Positions 44,319-52,910 of a DNA stretch of 64,000 bases are shown piece after piece; the first letter of the stretch is position 1, and each line of letters starts with the position of its first letter. The position numbers and the translations under genes are program-made. This DNA is from a virus, in IMG/VR virus record IMGVR_UViG_3300021356_000012, positions 1 through 64,000 of that record, one strand, 5' to 3'. The notes beneath the pieces are model-generated. The model saw only the letters and a program-made list of their open reading frames with translations. It ran no database searches and was not told the DNA's origin.

Positions 44319-44346
44319 AGGGGAGTCTTCGGACTCCCTTTTTTTT
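44319..44346 (+). terminator. Strong intrinsic terminator after gp23
   Basis: GGGAGTC (44321-44327) pairs with GACTCCC (44332-44338) around TTCG, with two more pairs outside. It is followed by eight T's. It closes the capsid transcription unit. Confidence 0.92.
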
Positions 44347-44349
44347 GTG

Positions 44350-44357
44350 TATAAATA
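44350..44357 (+). promoter_or_regulatory. T4-type late promoter TATAAATA
   Basis: An exact late box sits four bases after the gp23 terminator and 20 bases before ATG 44378, so the tail-type gene has its own late start. Confidence 0.85.
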
Positions 44358-44377
44358 TGGACTACTGAGGACATATT

Positions 44378-44848
44378 ATGAGTCTAACAACTAACAAAAA
44401 CTTTTTGCAACCTACGGGATTCCGTGTCATCATCGACCGCGAGAAGTACGCGAACCTAGAATTCTTTGCACAGTCAGTGCAACACCCTGGCTCGTCTGTT
44501 GATGCGCGTGATATACCTATCCCTAAGTTTGCTGCAATACCTATCGCAGGTGACAAGATTACTTACAGTGAGTTGAACATCAACTTGATTGTGGATGAAG
44601 ACATGTCCGCATACAAGGAGATGCAGTCGTGGTTAGAAAGACTCATAGATACGCCAGATACCCCAGACCTATATAATGATGTGACTGTCATTATACTTAC
44701 CAGTCACAATAACACGAACAGACAGATACGTTATAAGAATTGTATCCCAGTAATGATTGGGTCGATTGAGTTTACCTCAACAGTCGGAGACACGACGTTT
44801 GTTACCTTTGACGCATCGTTTAGGTTTAGTTCATTTGAGATATTATGA
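44378..44848 (+). CDS. Tail tube-fold protein (gp19/gp54-type; gp3 position)
   Basis: This 156-residue protein has NFLQPTGFRVIIDREKYANLE, split as NFLQPTGFRVIID and REKYANLE, then FFAQSVQHPGSSV and ITYSELNINLIVDEDMSAYKEM. The strand order and the VQHPG turn resemble gp19 and gp54 tube-fold proteins. In marine T4-like phages the gene after gp23 is usually called the tail completion protein gp3. I cannot decide between gp3, gp54 or another tube-fold member by eye. It has its own late promoter and overlaps the next gene by 4 bases. Confidence 0.6.
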   Translation: MSLTTNKNFLQPTGFRVIIDREKYANLEFFAQSVQHPGSSVDARDIPIPKFAAIPIAGDKITYSELNINLIVDEDMSAYKEMQSWLERLIDTPDTPDLYNDVTVIILTSHNNTNRQIRYKNCIPVMIGSIEFTSTVGDTTFVTFDASFRFSSFEIL

Positions 44849-45492
44849 GTTTAAAGAAATATGAGATTAGGAACGTTAACGTTCTTAATATCCTTGAAGA
44901 TTTTCGCTTCACGTACCGTGAGCTCTATCAACCGGAAAAGACGAACGAATGTTTGTTCGAACGTATGGCTGGTGAGGCTGATAAGTGGTGTGGTGATGAA
45001 CACCTACAAACCCTATACAACATGGGTGAGGCGCATGATGGTGCGGCTGATACCTCTGTCTGTTATCCTATCAAACCAAAACACTACAACGGGACTCACC
45101 CCGAAGAATACCGTAAGACGTGGGAGGCTCTCGACCAACAACTCAAAGAAGAGTTGGGGGTTCGATGCAGCGCACTATCTACACTTTACCCACCCGATGG
45201 TTTTATTGGGTGGCATAACAACGCGAACGCATCTGAACACAATCTTATTTTCACATGGTCCGAAAGAGGAGATGGGTGGTTCAAGTTTATCGAACCATCT
45301 ACTGGTGAAGAAGTCGTCATTCAGGATGAGCTAGGATGGAATTTGAAGGCGGGATATTTTGGTGCCTATGGGTCAGATGACGTTGTCTACCATTGCGCAC
45401 ACACGAAATGTTTTCGCATGACGCTGAGTTACACCTTGGGTCATGACTTTGATTTTTGGCAAGATTGTATTGACTACATCACTAATCCGTGA
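44845..45492 (+). CDS. 2OG-Fe(II) oxygenase-like protein with H-x-N motif (copy 2)
   Basis: This 215-residue protein is a paralogue of 20934-21644. It shows LYPPDGFIGWHNNAN, NLIFTWSERGDGWFKF, LKAGYFG, H183 (VYHC) and R191 in a FRMTLSY strand. The first metal motif is H124-N-N126, so Asn replaces the usual Asp just as in copy 1. The N-terminal ~100 residues differ from copy 1. It overlaps the tail gene by 4 bases, so it is transcribed late. The substrate is unknown; a virion protein is a reasonable guess. Confidence 0.6.
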   Translation: MSLKKYEIRNVNVLNILEDFRFTYRELYQPEKTNECLFERMAGEADKWCGDEHLQTLYNMGEAHDGAADTSVCYPIKPKHYNGTHPEEYRKTWEALDQQLKEELGVRCSALSTLYPPDGFIGWHNNANASEHNLIFTWSERGDGWFKFIEPSTGEEVVIQDELGWNLKAGYFGAYGSDDVVYHCAHTKCFRMTLSYTLGHDFDFWQDCIDYITNP

Positions 45493-45498
45493 TATACT
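45470..45498 (+). promoter_or_regulatory. Host sigma70-type promoter before uvsY
   Basis: The -35 TTGACT (45470-45475) and -10 TATACT (45493-45498) are separated by 17 bases. The -35 lies in the end of the oxygenase gene. The start of uvsY is 28 bases downstream. Confidence 0.7.
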
Positions 45499-45525
45499 AT
45501 ACCTTTTGCACCGTAGGTTTACACG

Positions 45526-45969
45526 ATGGATTTAGATTCTATACAGAAGGAATGGGCCGAGGACTGTGAGATTCCTCAGCACCAACTTGATGAAGTATCA
45601 CGACAGACCCCTAGTCTACACGCCAAATATCTACAGTATCTATCATTAGCGAAACTGCAACTCAAACGCGCAGAGAACTCACAAAAGACTCTGTTGTTGC
45701 AGAAGTGGAAATATTACAACGGTAAGATGGACCAAGAAGAGTTGGTTGCAACTGGCTGGGAGTTAGACCCGTTCAATGGACTGAAGATATTGAAGGGTGA
45801 CATGGACCTCTACTATGATGCGGACCCTGAGATACAGAAGTCCGAAGAGAGAATTGCGTACCTTAAAGTTGTTATAGATACACTAAAGGATATTGTTGAC
45901 ACTCTAAAGTGGAGACACCAAACCGTAAAGAATATGATTGAGTGGCGAAAGTTTGAGGCCGGTGGATAA
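45526..45969 (+). CDS. uvsY: Recombination mediator UvsY
   Basis: This 147-residue helical protein fits UvsY in length (T4: 137) and in its landmarks: the acidic N-terminus, SLHAKYLQYLSLAKLQLKRAE, KWKYYNGKM near residue 65, and the C-terminal LKDIVDTLKWRHQTVKNMIEWRKF, split as LKDIVDTLKWRHQ and VKNMIEWRKF. UvsY loads the UvsX recombinase onto gp32-coated DNA. It precedes uvsW with a small overlap. Confidence 0.85.
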   Translation: MDLDSIQKEWAEDCEIPQHQLDEVSRQTPSLHAKYLQYLSLAKLQLKRAENSQKTLLLQKWKYYNGKMDQEELVATGWELDPFNGLKILKGDMDLYYDADPEIQKSEERIAYLKVVIDTLKDIVDTLKWRHQTVKNMIEWRKFEAGG

Positions 45970-47500
45970 CAAGATACGAATAAGGATGGTCAACCACAGT
46001 TACTTTTCTGTGGAGGCACATCCCGCACAGGAGAATGAATTACGAGAGTATTTCTCGTTCTTCGTCCCTGGCTATAAGTTCATGCCTGCGTATAAACGTA
46101 AGGTTTGGGACGGCCGCGTAAAACTGTACAACACTGTAACTAAACAGATGAACGTGGGTCTCTACACACATTTGCGTCGATTCTGCGCAGACCGATTCTA
46201 CCAACTAGAAATTTTAGAACACGAACGGTTCGGTATCCCATCATACAAAGACGATATTGACCACCCAACTCTAGTAAAATACCTCGCAAACCTTGGTTCC
46301 CCGTTTGAACCAAGAGACTACCAGTACAAGGCCATCACTCACGGAATAGAACGATTGAGGTCAATACTACTGTCCCCAACAGGTAGTGGTAAGTCATTTA
46401 TCATTTATAACCTAATGCGTTATTGTCATGACGTTACCGAAGGAAAAATCCTCGTAGTCGTTCCCACTACATCACTCGTAGAGCAGATGTACAAAGACTT
46501 CGAAGACTATGGGTATGACGTGAATGAACATTGCCACAGGATATACTCTGGTAAAGAAAAGGTGACCGATAAACGTATCATAATCTCTACTTGGCAGTCT
46601 ATCTATAAATTTGGACGCGAGTGGTTTGAACAGTTCGAAACCGTATTCGGTGATGAGGTACATCTGTTCAAGGCCAAGTCACTTGCAACCATGATGGACA
46701 AGTGTATTAATGCACGTTACAGATTTGGTTTGACTGGTACGCTCGACGGTACCGAAACCAATAAACTGGTATTGGAAGGATTGTTCGGACCTACCTTTAC
46801 CGTCACACGCACAGTCGAACTCCAAAAAGACAAAACTCTGGCAGACCTTGACATCTCTGTTCTACTCATGCGATACCACAATGATGTGTGTCATTTCATG
46901 AAGGACAAAAAGTATCAAGACGAACTCGATTACATTGTACAGTACGAACCCCGTAATCGGTTCATTAGCAAACTCGCGATTGACCAGACGGGTAATACAC
47001 TCGTGATGTTTCAGTTCGTGGAGAAACACGGTAAGGTATTGTACGATATGATTCGTGACCTCGCTGGACCAGACCGTAAGGTCTTCTACGTATCCGGTGA
47101 AGTTGCCGCATCTGACAGAGAACAAATAAGAGGAATCGTAGAGAAACAAAATGACGCTATTATCGTCGCTTCTCTTGGTACTTTTAGCACTGGCATCAAC
47201 ATCCGCAACCTGCATAATATTGTATTTGCGACTCCGTCAAAATCTCAAGTTAAAGTTCTCCAATCAATTGGTCGTGGCCTTCGTCAGTCTGATGACGGTC
47301 GCACTACTAAGCTCTTTGATATTGCTGATGATCTTCATATCAAATCTCACAAGAACTTTACTCTGAAACATAGTGCCGAAAGAATCAAGATATATACTAA
47401 AGAAGGGTTCAGATACAAAATCTATCCCATTGACCTAAAACCAATGAAAGGCAGTACCAATGAAATCGAAGTATTCGATAAAGCAACTCAAACTAACTAA
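45962..47500 (+). CDS. uvsW: Recombination helicase UvsW
   Basis: I choose the GTG at 45962, six bases after a GAGG site and overlapping the uvsY stop; a TTG at 45938 is also in frame. The 512-residue product is an SF2 helicase. The N-terminal domain carries FFVPGYKFMPAYKRKVWDG. The Walker A is SPTGSGKS (residues 138-145) and the DEVH box (GDEVHLF) is near 223. A C-terminal QSIGRGLRQSDDG is motif VI. T4 UvsW unwinds branched DNA and R-loops and supports the switch to recombination-dependent replication. It overlaps the next gene by 41 bases. Confidence 0.92.
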   Translation: MDNKIRIRMVNHSYFSVEAHPAQENELREYFSFFVPGYKFMPAYKRKVWDGRVKLYNTVTKQMNVGLYTHLRRFCADRFYQLEILEHERFGIPSYKDDIDHPTLVKYLANLGSPFEPRDYQYKAITHGIERLRSILLSPTGSGKSFIIYNLMRYCHDVTEGKILVVVPTTSLVEQMYKDFEDYGYDVNEHCHRIYSGKEKVTDKRIIISTWQSIYKFGREWFEQFETVFGDEVHLFKAKSLATMMDKCINARYRFGLTGTLDGTETNKLVLEGLFGPTFTVTRTVELQKDKTLADLDISVLLMRYHNDVCHFMKDKKYQDELDYIVQYEPRNRFISKLAIDQTGNTLVMFQFVEKHGKVLYDMIRDLAGPDRKVFYVSGEVAASDREQIRGIVEKQNDAIIVASLGTFSTGINIRNLHNIVFATPSKSQVKVLQSIGRGLRQSDDGRTTKLFDIADDLHIKSHKNFTLKHSAERIKIYTKEGFRYKIYPIDLKPMKGSTNEIEVFDKATQTN

Positions 47501-47885
47501 TGGTGAAGAAATACTCTGTGAGGTTCTCGATGAGGCCCAAGAGTCTATTTGCATAAACAACGCTCTTATGTTGGCGTCGAATACCGCTAAAGATGGTTCT
47601 AAGTTTTTTACTTTTCGCAATTTTATGACGTACCAAGATACACCAATGAATGTAATCATGTTGATGACCGATAAGATTATGTCTATCGCTCTACCATCTA
47701 ACGATATGATAGAACAGTATGAAATTGCATTAGAACAGTTGGCTGACCAAATTGAGAAGGACCGCGAATATGGAACTATGTTCTTAACCGAAGATGAGGA
47801 CAACCAGACTTTCGAAGAGTTTCTACGTGAGGTTAATGATTATCGGTTGATGGATTCTGATACCGATGGGTTCACTCCACACTAG
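47460..47885 (+). CDS. Conserved phage protein, possible Sm-like fold
   Basis: This 141-residue protein begins KSKYSIKQLKLTNGEEILCEVLDE and continues INNALML, FTFRNFMTYQDTPM and SIALPSNDM. The beta-rich N-terminus (LTNGEEILCEV) looks like an Sm/LSm-type barrel, as recalled for a small conserved protein next to uvsW in cyanophages. The acidic C-terminus (FLTEDEDNQTFEEF) follows. No function is known. It overlaps the end of uvsW by 41 bases and is followed by a hairpin-poor 74-base gap. Confidence 0.55.
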   Translation: MKSKYSIKQLKLTNGEEILCEVLDEAQESICINNALMLASNTAKDGSKFFTFRNFMTYQDTPMNVIMLMTDKIMSIALPSNDMIEQYEIALEQLADQIEKDREYGTMFLTEDEDNQTFEEFLREVNDYRLMDSDTDGFTPH

Positions 47886-47959
47886 CTATTATTCTCCCCT
47901 TTGGTTAAAGGAGATTATACACTAATTTAAACGACCTGTCAACACTTTTTTAAAATATT

Positions 47960-48400
47960 ATGAAAATAGGTTTTACCTGCTCTACTTTTGACCTTTTACA
48001 TTCCGGACACGTGCAGATGTTACGCAACGCAAAGGACCAGTGCGACTACTTAATTGTGGGTTTGCAGACTGACCCTACGATAGATAGACCGGATACGAAA
48101 AACAAACCAATACAGTCCTTGGTTGAGAGATACACTCAACTGAGTGCGATTCGTTATGTCGATGAAATTATTCCTTATGAGTCTGAGAGAGATCTCGAAG
48201 ATATCTTGTCACTATATAAGCTCGATATACAGATCCTTGGTGATGAGTACCGTGATAAAGACTTCACGGGGAAAGACATTGGACGCAAACGCGGTATTGA
48301 GTATTACTTTAATGATAGGTCGCATAGATTTTCGTCGAGTGAGTTGCGACAACGGGTTGCCTATAGAACGGGTGTTGGATTGACACCTCGCATAAAATAG
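47960..48400 (+). CDS. Glycerol-3-phosphate cytidylyltransferase-like nucleotidyltransferase
   Basis: This 146-residue enzyme has the nucleotidyltransferase signature TFDLLHSGHVQML with H14-x-x-H17, the HxGH core. A second motif, RSHRFSSSEL near residues 117-126, resembles the ISTS-type loop. This is the TagD/RfaE-type cytidylyltransferase family, which joins CTP to a sugar or polyol phosphate. T4-like marine phages often carry one. A role in making an activated sugar for the glycosyltransferases in this window is possible but inferred. The gp55 promoter lies within its 3' end. Confidence 0.75.
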   Translation: MKIGFTCSTFDLLHSGHVQMLRNAKDQCDYLIVGLQTDPTIDRPDTKNKPIQSLVERYTQLSAIRYVDEIIPYESERDLEDILSLYKLDIQILGDEYRDKDFTGKDIGRKRGIEYYFNDRSHRFSSSELRQRVAYRTGVGLTPRIK

Positions 48401-48408
48401 GGTATAAT
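48380..48408 (+). promoter_or_regulatory. Host sigma70-type promoter before gp55
   Basis: TTGACA (48380-48385) and TATAAT (48403-48408) are separated by 17 bases, a perfect consensus. The -35 lies in the end of the cytidylyltransferase gene; the gp55 ATG follows at 48434. Confidence 0.85.
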
Positions 48409-48433
48409 AGCCTGTATTAAATGGGAGTTGTAT

Positions 48434-49015
48434 ATGAAACCTAAAGAGAAACCACATTACGTAAATAACCGTGAATTTTCCGAATCGGTCGTTGCGTATT
48501 GCACACGGGTGCGGAAAGCAAAAGAAGAAGATACCCCCGTACCGATAGTGCCTGATTATATCGCACAATGTTTCCTGCGCATTGCAGAAGGTCTCTCGCA
48601 CAAGGCGAACTTCGTCCGTTACACATATCGTGAAGAGATGGTTATGGATGCAGTGGAAAATTGTCTAAAGGCGATTGAGAATTATGATATCGAGGCTGCG
48701 ACACGTTCGGGTAAACCAAATGCATTCGCATATTTCACACAGATTTCTTGGTACGCATTCCTGCGTCGTATCCAGAAAGAAAAGAAGCAGCAGGACATCA
48801 AACTGAAGTTTATCTCAGAGGCGGATGTGTCTGAGTTCTTGTTTGACAATGACGACACTGCACCTGTTGCGGGCTCACTGGTTGATACGTTGAGGTTTCG
48901 TATTGACACAGTCAAAGCTGCGGACGACGAGTTCAAGGAATACGTTAAAGAAGAGAAGAAGCGCAAGAGACGTGCAGTGCATGTCGATTCAGACCTATCT
49001 GAGTTCCTTGAATAA
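48434..49015 (+). CDS. gp55: Late sigma factor gp55
   Basis: I choose ATG 48434, six bases after GGGAG; a TTG at 48428 is in frame. The ~193-residue protein has a gp55-type layout. A region-2-like segment (VMDAVENCLKAIENYDIEAA) near residue 75 is followed by NAFAYFTQISWYAFLRRIQKE, split as NAFAYFTQISWY and AFLRRIQKE. That is the residue set used to read TATAAATA late boxes, which are abundant in this window. The C-terminus ends in SDLSEFLE, which could be the hydrophobic hook that binds the sliding clamp gp45. Confidence 0.85.
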   Translation: MKPKEKPHYVNNREFSESVVAYCTRVRKAKEEDTPVPIVPDYIAQCFLRIAEGLSHKANFVRYTYREEMVMDAVENCLKAIENYDIEAATRSGKPNAFAYFTQISWYAFLRRIQKEKKQQDIKLKFISEADVSEFLFDNDDTAPVAGSLVDTLRFRIDTVKAADDEFKEYVKEEKKRKRRAVHVDSDLSEFLE

Positions 49016-49020
49016 AATAC

Positions 49021-49049
49021 TTTACAAACGCCCTAGACTATAGTATAAT
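49021..49049 (+). promoter_or_regulatory. Host sigma70-type promoter before gp47
   Basis: TTTACA (49021-49026) and TATAAT (49044-49049) are separated by 17 bases. The gp47 ATG is at 49086. Confidence 0.8.
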
Positions 49050-49085
49050 TGCCTAGTATTTTGTACAGTTTTACCTGAGAGTTTT

Positions 49086-50144
49086 ATGAGAGTTGCTATA
49101 CTGAACGATACCCATTGCGGTATCCGTAACTCTTCTGATATTTTTATGCAGTATCAGGAGAGGTTTTATACAGAAATTTTTTTCCCGTATCTACTAGAAA
49201 ACAACATTACGCAGATTCTTCACCTTGGTGATTACTACGATAACCGTAAGACAATCAACCTCAAGGCCCTGAATCACAACCGTCGTATTTTCCTAGACAA
49301 GTTGCGCGAGTATGGTATCACTATGGATATTATACCAGGCAATCATGATACCTATTTTAAAAACACGAACAACCTTAACTCGTTGAAGGAGTTGATGGGT
49401 CACTACATGAACGAAGTGAACATCATCGAAGAACCAACGGACATGAAGTATGGTGATACCACTGTCGCGTTAGTACCTTGGATAAACCCTGAGAACGAAA
49501 AAGACATTCTTAATTTTCTATCTAAGACGAAGTCACCTGTATGTGCGGGTCACTTCGAGTTGGCTGGATTTGAAATGGACAAAGGTCTTATTTGTAAAGA
49601 GGGGATGGACCCAAAACCACTAGAACACTTTGACCTTGTGTTGTCCGGACACTTTCATACGAAGTCGCACAGTAAAAACATTCATTACTTGGGTGCCCAG
49701 ATGGAGTTCTTCTGGAACGATGCGCATGACCCTAAGTATTTCCATATCTTTGACACAGAGACCTACACGCTGGAGCCTGTGCAAAACCCATTGACAATCT
49801 ACCACAAGATTTACTATAATGAAAATGAGGTGAGTCATTTCGAAAACTTGTCTTACCTTGATGATAAGTTTGTCAAAGTTATAGTGACTAATCGTTCAGA
49901 TGTAAAAAAATTCGAACGGTATATTGAACGCATCAACAACCAGAGAATACACGAACTCAAGATTGCGGAGGACTTCCGCGAGTTCCGTGGAGAGAACGTC
50001 GATGATGTAAACATTAGTGTTGACGACACGCAGACATTAGTGTATAATTATATCGATGAGGTTGATACTGACCTAGACAAAGACCGTATTAAGGGTCTAG
50101 TATCTGAGTTGATGGTTGAGGCGCAAAGCGTAGAGATTGCATGA
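49086..50144 (+). CDS. gp47: Recombination nuclease subunit gp47
   Basis: This 352-residue protein is a calcineurin-like metallophosphatase of the SbcD/Mre11 family. D8 and H10 (LNDTHCG), D49 (HLGDYYDNR), N86-H87-D88 (PGNHDTYF) and a later SGHFHTKS motif are the metal ligands. It pairs with gp46, encoded next with a 4-base overlap, to process DNA ends and support recombination-dependent replication. The length is close to T4 gp47 (339 residues). It is transcribed from a sigma70-type promoter. Confidence 0.93.
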   Translation: MRVAILNDTHCGIRNSSDIFMQYQERFYTEIFFPYLLENNITQILHLGDYYDNRKTINLKALNHNRRIFLDKLREYGITMDIIPGNHDTYFKNTNNLNSLKELMGHYMNEVNIIEEPTDMKYGDTTVALVPWINPENEKDILNFLSKTKSPVCAGHFELAGFEMDKGLICKEGMDPKPLEHFDLVLSGHFHTKSHSKNIHYLGAQMEFFWNDAHDPKYFHIFDTETYTLEPVQNPLTIYHKIYYNENEVSHFENLSYLDDKFVKVIVTNRSDVKKFERYIERINNQRIHELKIAEDFREFRGENVDDVNISVDDTQTLVYNYIDEVDTDLDKDRIKGLVSELMVEAQSVEIA

Positions 50145-51865
50145 TTAAATTTCAGAAACTCCGTTGGAAGAATTTTCTTTCGACGGGGAACTACTTTAAC
50201 GAAATTGATTTCTTAACAGAGCCAACTAATCTTATTGTTGGTGACAATGGTGCAGGTAAATCCACGATGTTGGACGCACTGTCATTTGCACTGTTTGGGA
50301 AGCCACACCGTAAGATTACCAAAGCACAGTTGATAAACACTATCAACAACAAAGACTGCCGTTGTGAAGTAGAGTTCACCGTCAACGGTATGCAGTATCG
50401 TGTTGTCCGTGGTATCAAACCGAACAAGTTTGAAATCTGGAAAGACGGTACTATGATTAATCAGAACTCACACGCGAAAGAGTACCAAGAAGTTCTTGAG
50501 AAAAACGTCTTACAGATGTCCCACAAGAGCTTCCACCAAATTGTTGTTCTCGGCTCCTCTTCGTTCATCCCGTTTATGCAACTCAACTCAACCTCTCGAC
50601 GGGATGTAATCGAAGACTTGTTGGATATCAACATCTTCTCGAAGATGAACACTATCCTCAAGGAAAAAACCTCTCAACTCAAAACGGAGCTTGAGAACAA
50701 CAACCATTCCATTGAGGTGGTTAAAACTAAGATAAATGCACAGAAGAAATATATCCGTGATTTAACCGCCATCAATACTGCGCATCGCAAAGAGAAAGAG
50801 AATGAGATTGCGGAGTTGCAGAAAGAGATTACAGAGATTCAGGAAACCAATGCAGGTCTGTCATCCACGGTCAATGTGTTGTTACCTGAACTGACAGAGA
50901 ATCTCTCCAAGGTTCGTGGACTGAAACAACAACTTGACAAATACTATGCGACGTTTCAATCTCAAGTCAAGCAGGTCGTCAAGGAAGCCAAGTTCTTCGA
51001 AGAGAACGAACACTGTCCCACATGTGACCAAGAGATTGCAGAAGACCTTCGCGAAGATAAGAAGGACGCTGCAACTAAACGTGCGCGTGAACTAAAACAC
51101 GCAATGAACAAGGCGGACGAAGAATTGTCTGCATATACTTCCGAGATTGAGGACCTTGAACTCCGTATGTCTCAGTGCATGAGCGACCAAAATACTCTGA
51201 ACAATAACAACCAGACTATTTCGCGTCTGCAGAGAACCATTGACAAAATTAATGGTGACCTCACTGAAATGGCTGATAGCTCAGGTGACATGGGTCAGGC
51301 AAATAAGGACCTGAACGTTCTGGACGAAGAACTATTAGACTTAACCGATGAGAAGTTTACCCTTAACGAACGGTCTGCATACAATCGTATCGCGGGAGAG
51401 TTGTTGAGAGACACTGGTATCAAGACGAAGATTATTAAACAGTACGTTCCTGTGATTAATCAGTTGACCAACCAGTATTTGCAGATACTAGATTTCTTTG
51501 TTCACTTTGAACTCGATGAGAGTTTTAACGAGACTATCCGTTCACGGTTCCGTGACAAGTTCTCTTATGATTCATTCTCTGAGGGTGAGAAACAACGTAT
51601 CGACCTATCTCTATTATTTACTTGGCGACAGATTGCCAAGATGAAGAATTCTGTATCTACTAACCTATTGATACTGGATGAAACGTTCGACTCTTCGTTG
51701 GACGGTGAAGGTGTTGATAATCTCATGAAGATTATTGAAACATTGAAGGAAGACACGAACGTCTTCGTTATTTCTCACAAGACTGAGCTGGAGGACGCGC
51801 ACTTTGAACGTAAGTTGTCGTTCTACAAAGAGAAGAACTTCAGTCGCATGAAAGAAATAACTTGA
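50141..51865 (+). CDS. gp46: Recombination nuclease ATPase subunit gp46
   Basis: This 574-residue SMC-like ATPase is related to SbcC/Rad50. The Walker A GDNGAGKST is at residues 34-42. A long coiled coil is broken by a zinc-hook CPTC at residues 292-295. The signature SEGEKQRIDLSLL lies near residue 480 and Walker B LILDETFDSS near 510. It works with gp47 in end resection. T4 gp46 is 560 residues. It overlaps gp47 by 4 bases and is followed by the gp45 promoter. Confidence 0.95.
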   Translation: MIKFQKLRWKNFLSTGNYFNEIDFLTEPTNLIVGDNGAGKSTMLDALSFALFGKPHRKITKAQLINTINNKDCRCEVEFTVNGMQYRVVRGIKPNKFEIWKDGTMINQNSHAKEYQEVLEKNVLQMSHKSFHQIVVLGSSSFIPFMQLNSTSRRDVIEDLLDINIFSKMNTILKEKTSQLKTELENNNHSIEVVKTKINAQKKYIRDLTAINTAHRKEKENEIAELQKEITEIQETNAGLSSTVNVLLPELTENLSKVRGLKQQLDKYYATFQSQVKQVVKEAKFFEENEHCPTCDQEIAEDLREDKKDAATKRARELKHAMNKADEELSAYTSEIEDLELRMSQCMSDQNTLNNNNQTISRLQRTIDKINGDLTEMADSSGDMGQANKDLNVLDEELLDLTDEKFTLNERSAYNRIAGELLRDTGIKTKIIKQYVPVINQLTNQYLQILDFFVHFELDESFNETIRSRFRDKFSYDSFSEGEKQRIDLSLLFTWRQIAKMKNSVSTNLLILDETFDSSLDGEGVDNLMKIIETLKEDTNVFVISHKTELEDAHFERKLSFYKEKNFSRMKEIT

Positions 51866-51890
51866 CAACCCTTGTGTCTTATTATATAAT
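51862..51890 (+). promoter_or_regulatory. Host sigma70-type promoter before gp45
   Basis: TTGACA (51862-51867) and TATAAT (51885-51890) are separated by 17 bases, a perfect consensus. The gp45 ATG is at 51920 with GAGGA upstream. The -35 overlaps the gp46 stop region. Confidence 0.88.
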
Positions 51891-51919
51891 GGCTACCATG
51901 TTTAATCGAGGAATCACTA

Positions 51920-52597
51920 ATGGAACTATCTAGTCGCACAGTTGATATCTTGCGTAACTTTGCGAGTATCAACCCAAACATTGTTGTCTCTGAGGGCAAC
52001 ACCCTGAAGACCATGTCTATTGCAAAGAACCTTGTTGCAAAGGCAGTCATCGAAGAATCGTTTCCTACCACTTTCGGTATTTACGATTTGTCTGAGTTTC
52101 TCTCAGTAATTAATCTGGTTGATAACCCAACTATCGAGTTTGGTGAGAACAATTGTTCTGTCCGTGATGGTAGTGGTCTTTCGTCTGTCCGGTACTTCTA
52201 CTCTGACCCAGAGATGTTGACCGCACCTAAGAAAGATATCGTTATGCCTGCTGCGGATGTCCAGTTTCTACTCACTAACGAAACACTAAGTAAGATAAAA
52301 CGCGCATCGGCTGCACTTGGTCACGATGAGATTAACATCCGACCTAGTAGTGGTGCAATCGAAATTGCAGTAGTTGATGGTGCGGATTCTACTTCTAACT
52401 CATTCTCTATCACTGTTGACGGTGAGTACCCCGAAGGTGCCGACTTCAACTATGTTATGAGTGTGGGTAACTTAAAATTGATTGGTGAGGACTATGAGGT
52501 CTCAGTGAGTAACAAGCTCATCTCAAACCTACGGTCTACCGAATCAGAAACCGAATACTTTATCGCATTAGAAAAATCTTCAACATACGGAGTATAA
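51920..52597 (+). CDS. gp45: Sliding clamp gp45
   Basis: This 225-residue protein is the size of T4 gp45 (228). The two-domain clamp fold is suggested by LSSRTVDILRNFASINPNIVV at the N-terminus, YDLSEFLSVINLV near residue 55, and FSITVDGEYPEGADFNYVMSVGNLKL near residue 157, split as FSITVDGEYPEG and NYVMSVGNLKL. It encircles DNA, tethers the polymerase gp43, and activates late transcription with gp55. It has a strong sigma70-type promoter. Confidence 0.9.
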   Translation: MELSSRTVDILRNFASINPNIVVSEGNTLKTMSIAKNLVAKAVIEESFPTTFGIYDLSEFLSVINLVDNPTIEFGENNCSVRDGSGLSSVRYFYSDPEMLTAPKKDIVMPAADVQFLLTNETLSKIKRASAALGHDEINIRPSSGAIEIAVVDGADSTSNSFSITVDGEYPEGADFNYVMSVGNLKLIGEDYEVSVSNKLISNLRSTESETEYFIALEKSSTYGV

Positions 52598-52598
52598 C

Positions 52599-52814
52599 AT
52601 GTCACCTGAACAATCACAACTAAATGATCTCTCTAACCGTGTTGCGCGTTCTTGCGTTGCGGTCATTGACACCATTGTTGCGCGAGGCGCATTCAAAGGT
52701 GAAGAACTGACTACGATTGGTCAGTTACGTGATCAGGCAGTCCAAGTCGTCGCACTTTATGAAAACCTCGCGAAGGCTGCACTAGCCGCGCAGGAAGAAG
52801 CAGCAGAAGAGTAA
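52599..52814 (+). CDS. Small helical protein, unknown
   Basis: This 71-residue protein lies one base after the gp45 stop. It is helical with a Glu/Ala-rich C-terminus (LAKAALAAQEEAAEE). I recall a similar short gene after gp45 in marine T4-like phages; in T4 the corresponding spot holds rpbA, but I see no similarity to it. No function can be given. A long-loop terminator follows. Confidence 0.55.
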   Translation: MSPEQSQLNDLSNRVARSCVAVIDTIVARGAFKGEELTTIGQLRDQAVQVVALYENLAKAALAAQEEAAEE

Positions 52815-52822
52815 TCCAGTTT

Positions 52823-52898
52823 GGACGGCGCAGGTTTCTTTACCTTCGATTGAATACACATTATTATGTCTATATCGCCTGTGTCGTCCCTTTTTTTT
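52823..52898 (+). terminator. Long-loop intrinsic terminator
   Basis: GGACGGCGCAGG (52823-52834) pairs with CCTGTGTCGTCC (52878-52889) using two G-T wobbles, over a loop of about 43 bases. Eight T's follow. The large loop is unusual and may hold internal structure. Confidence 0.7.
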
Positions 52899-52910
52899 AT
52901 ACGTTAGAAT

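Noticed and set aside
47905-47925. Imperfect CTCC...GGAG hairpin between genes
   Set aside because: It has a bulge and no T tract; support is too weak for a terminator call.
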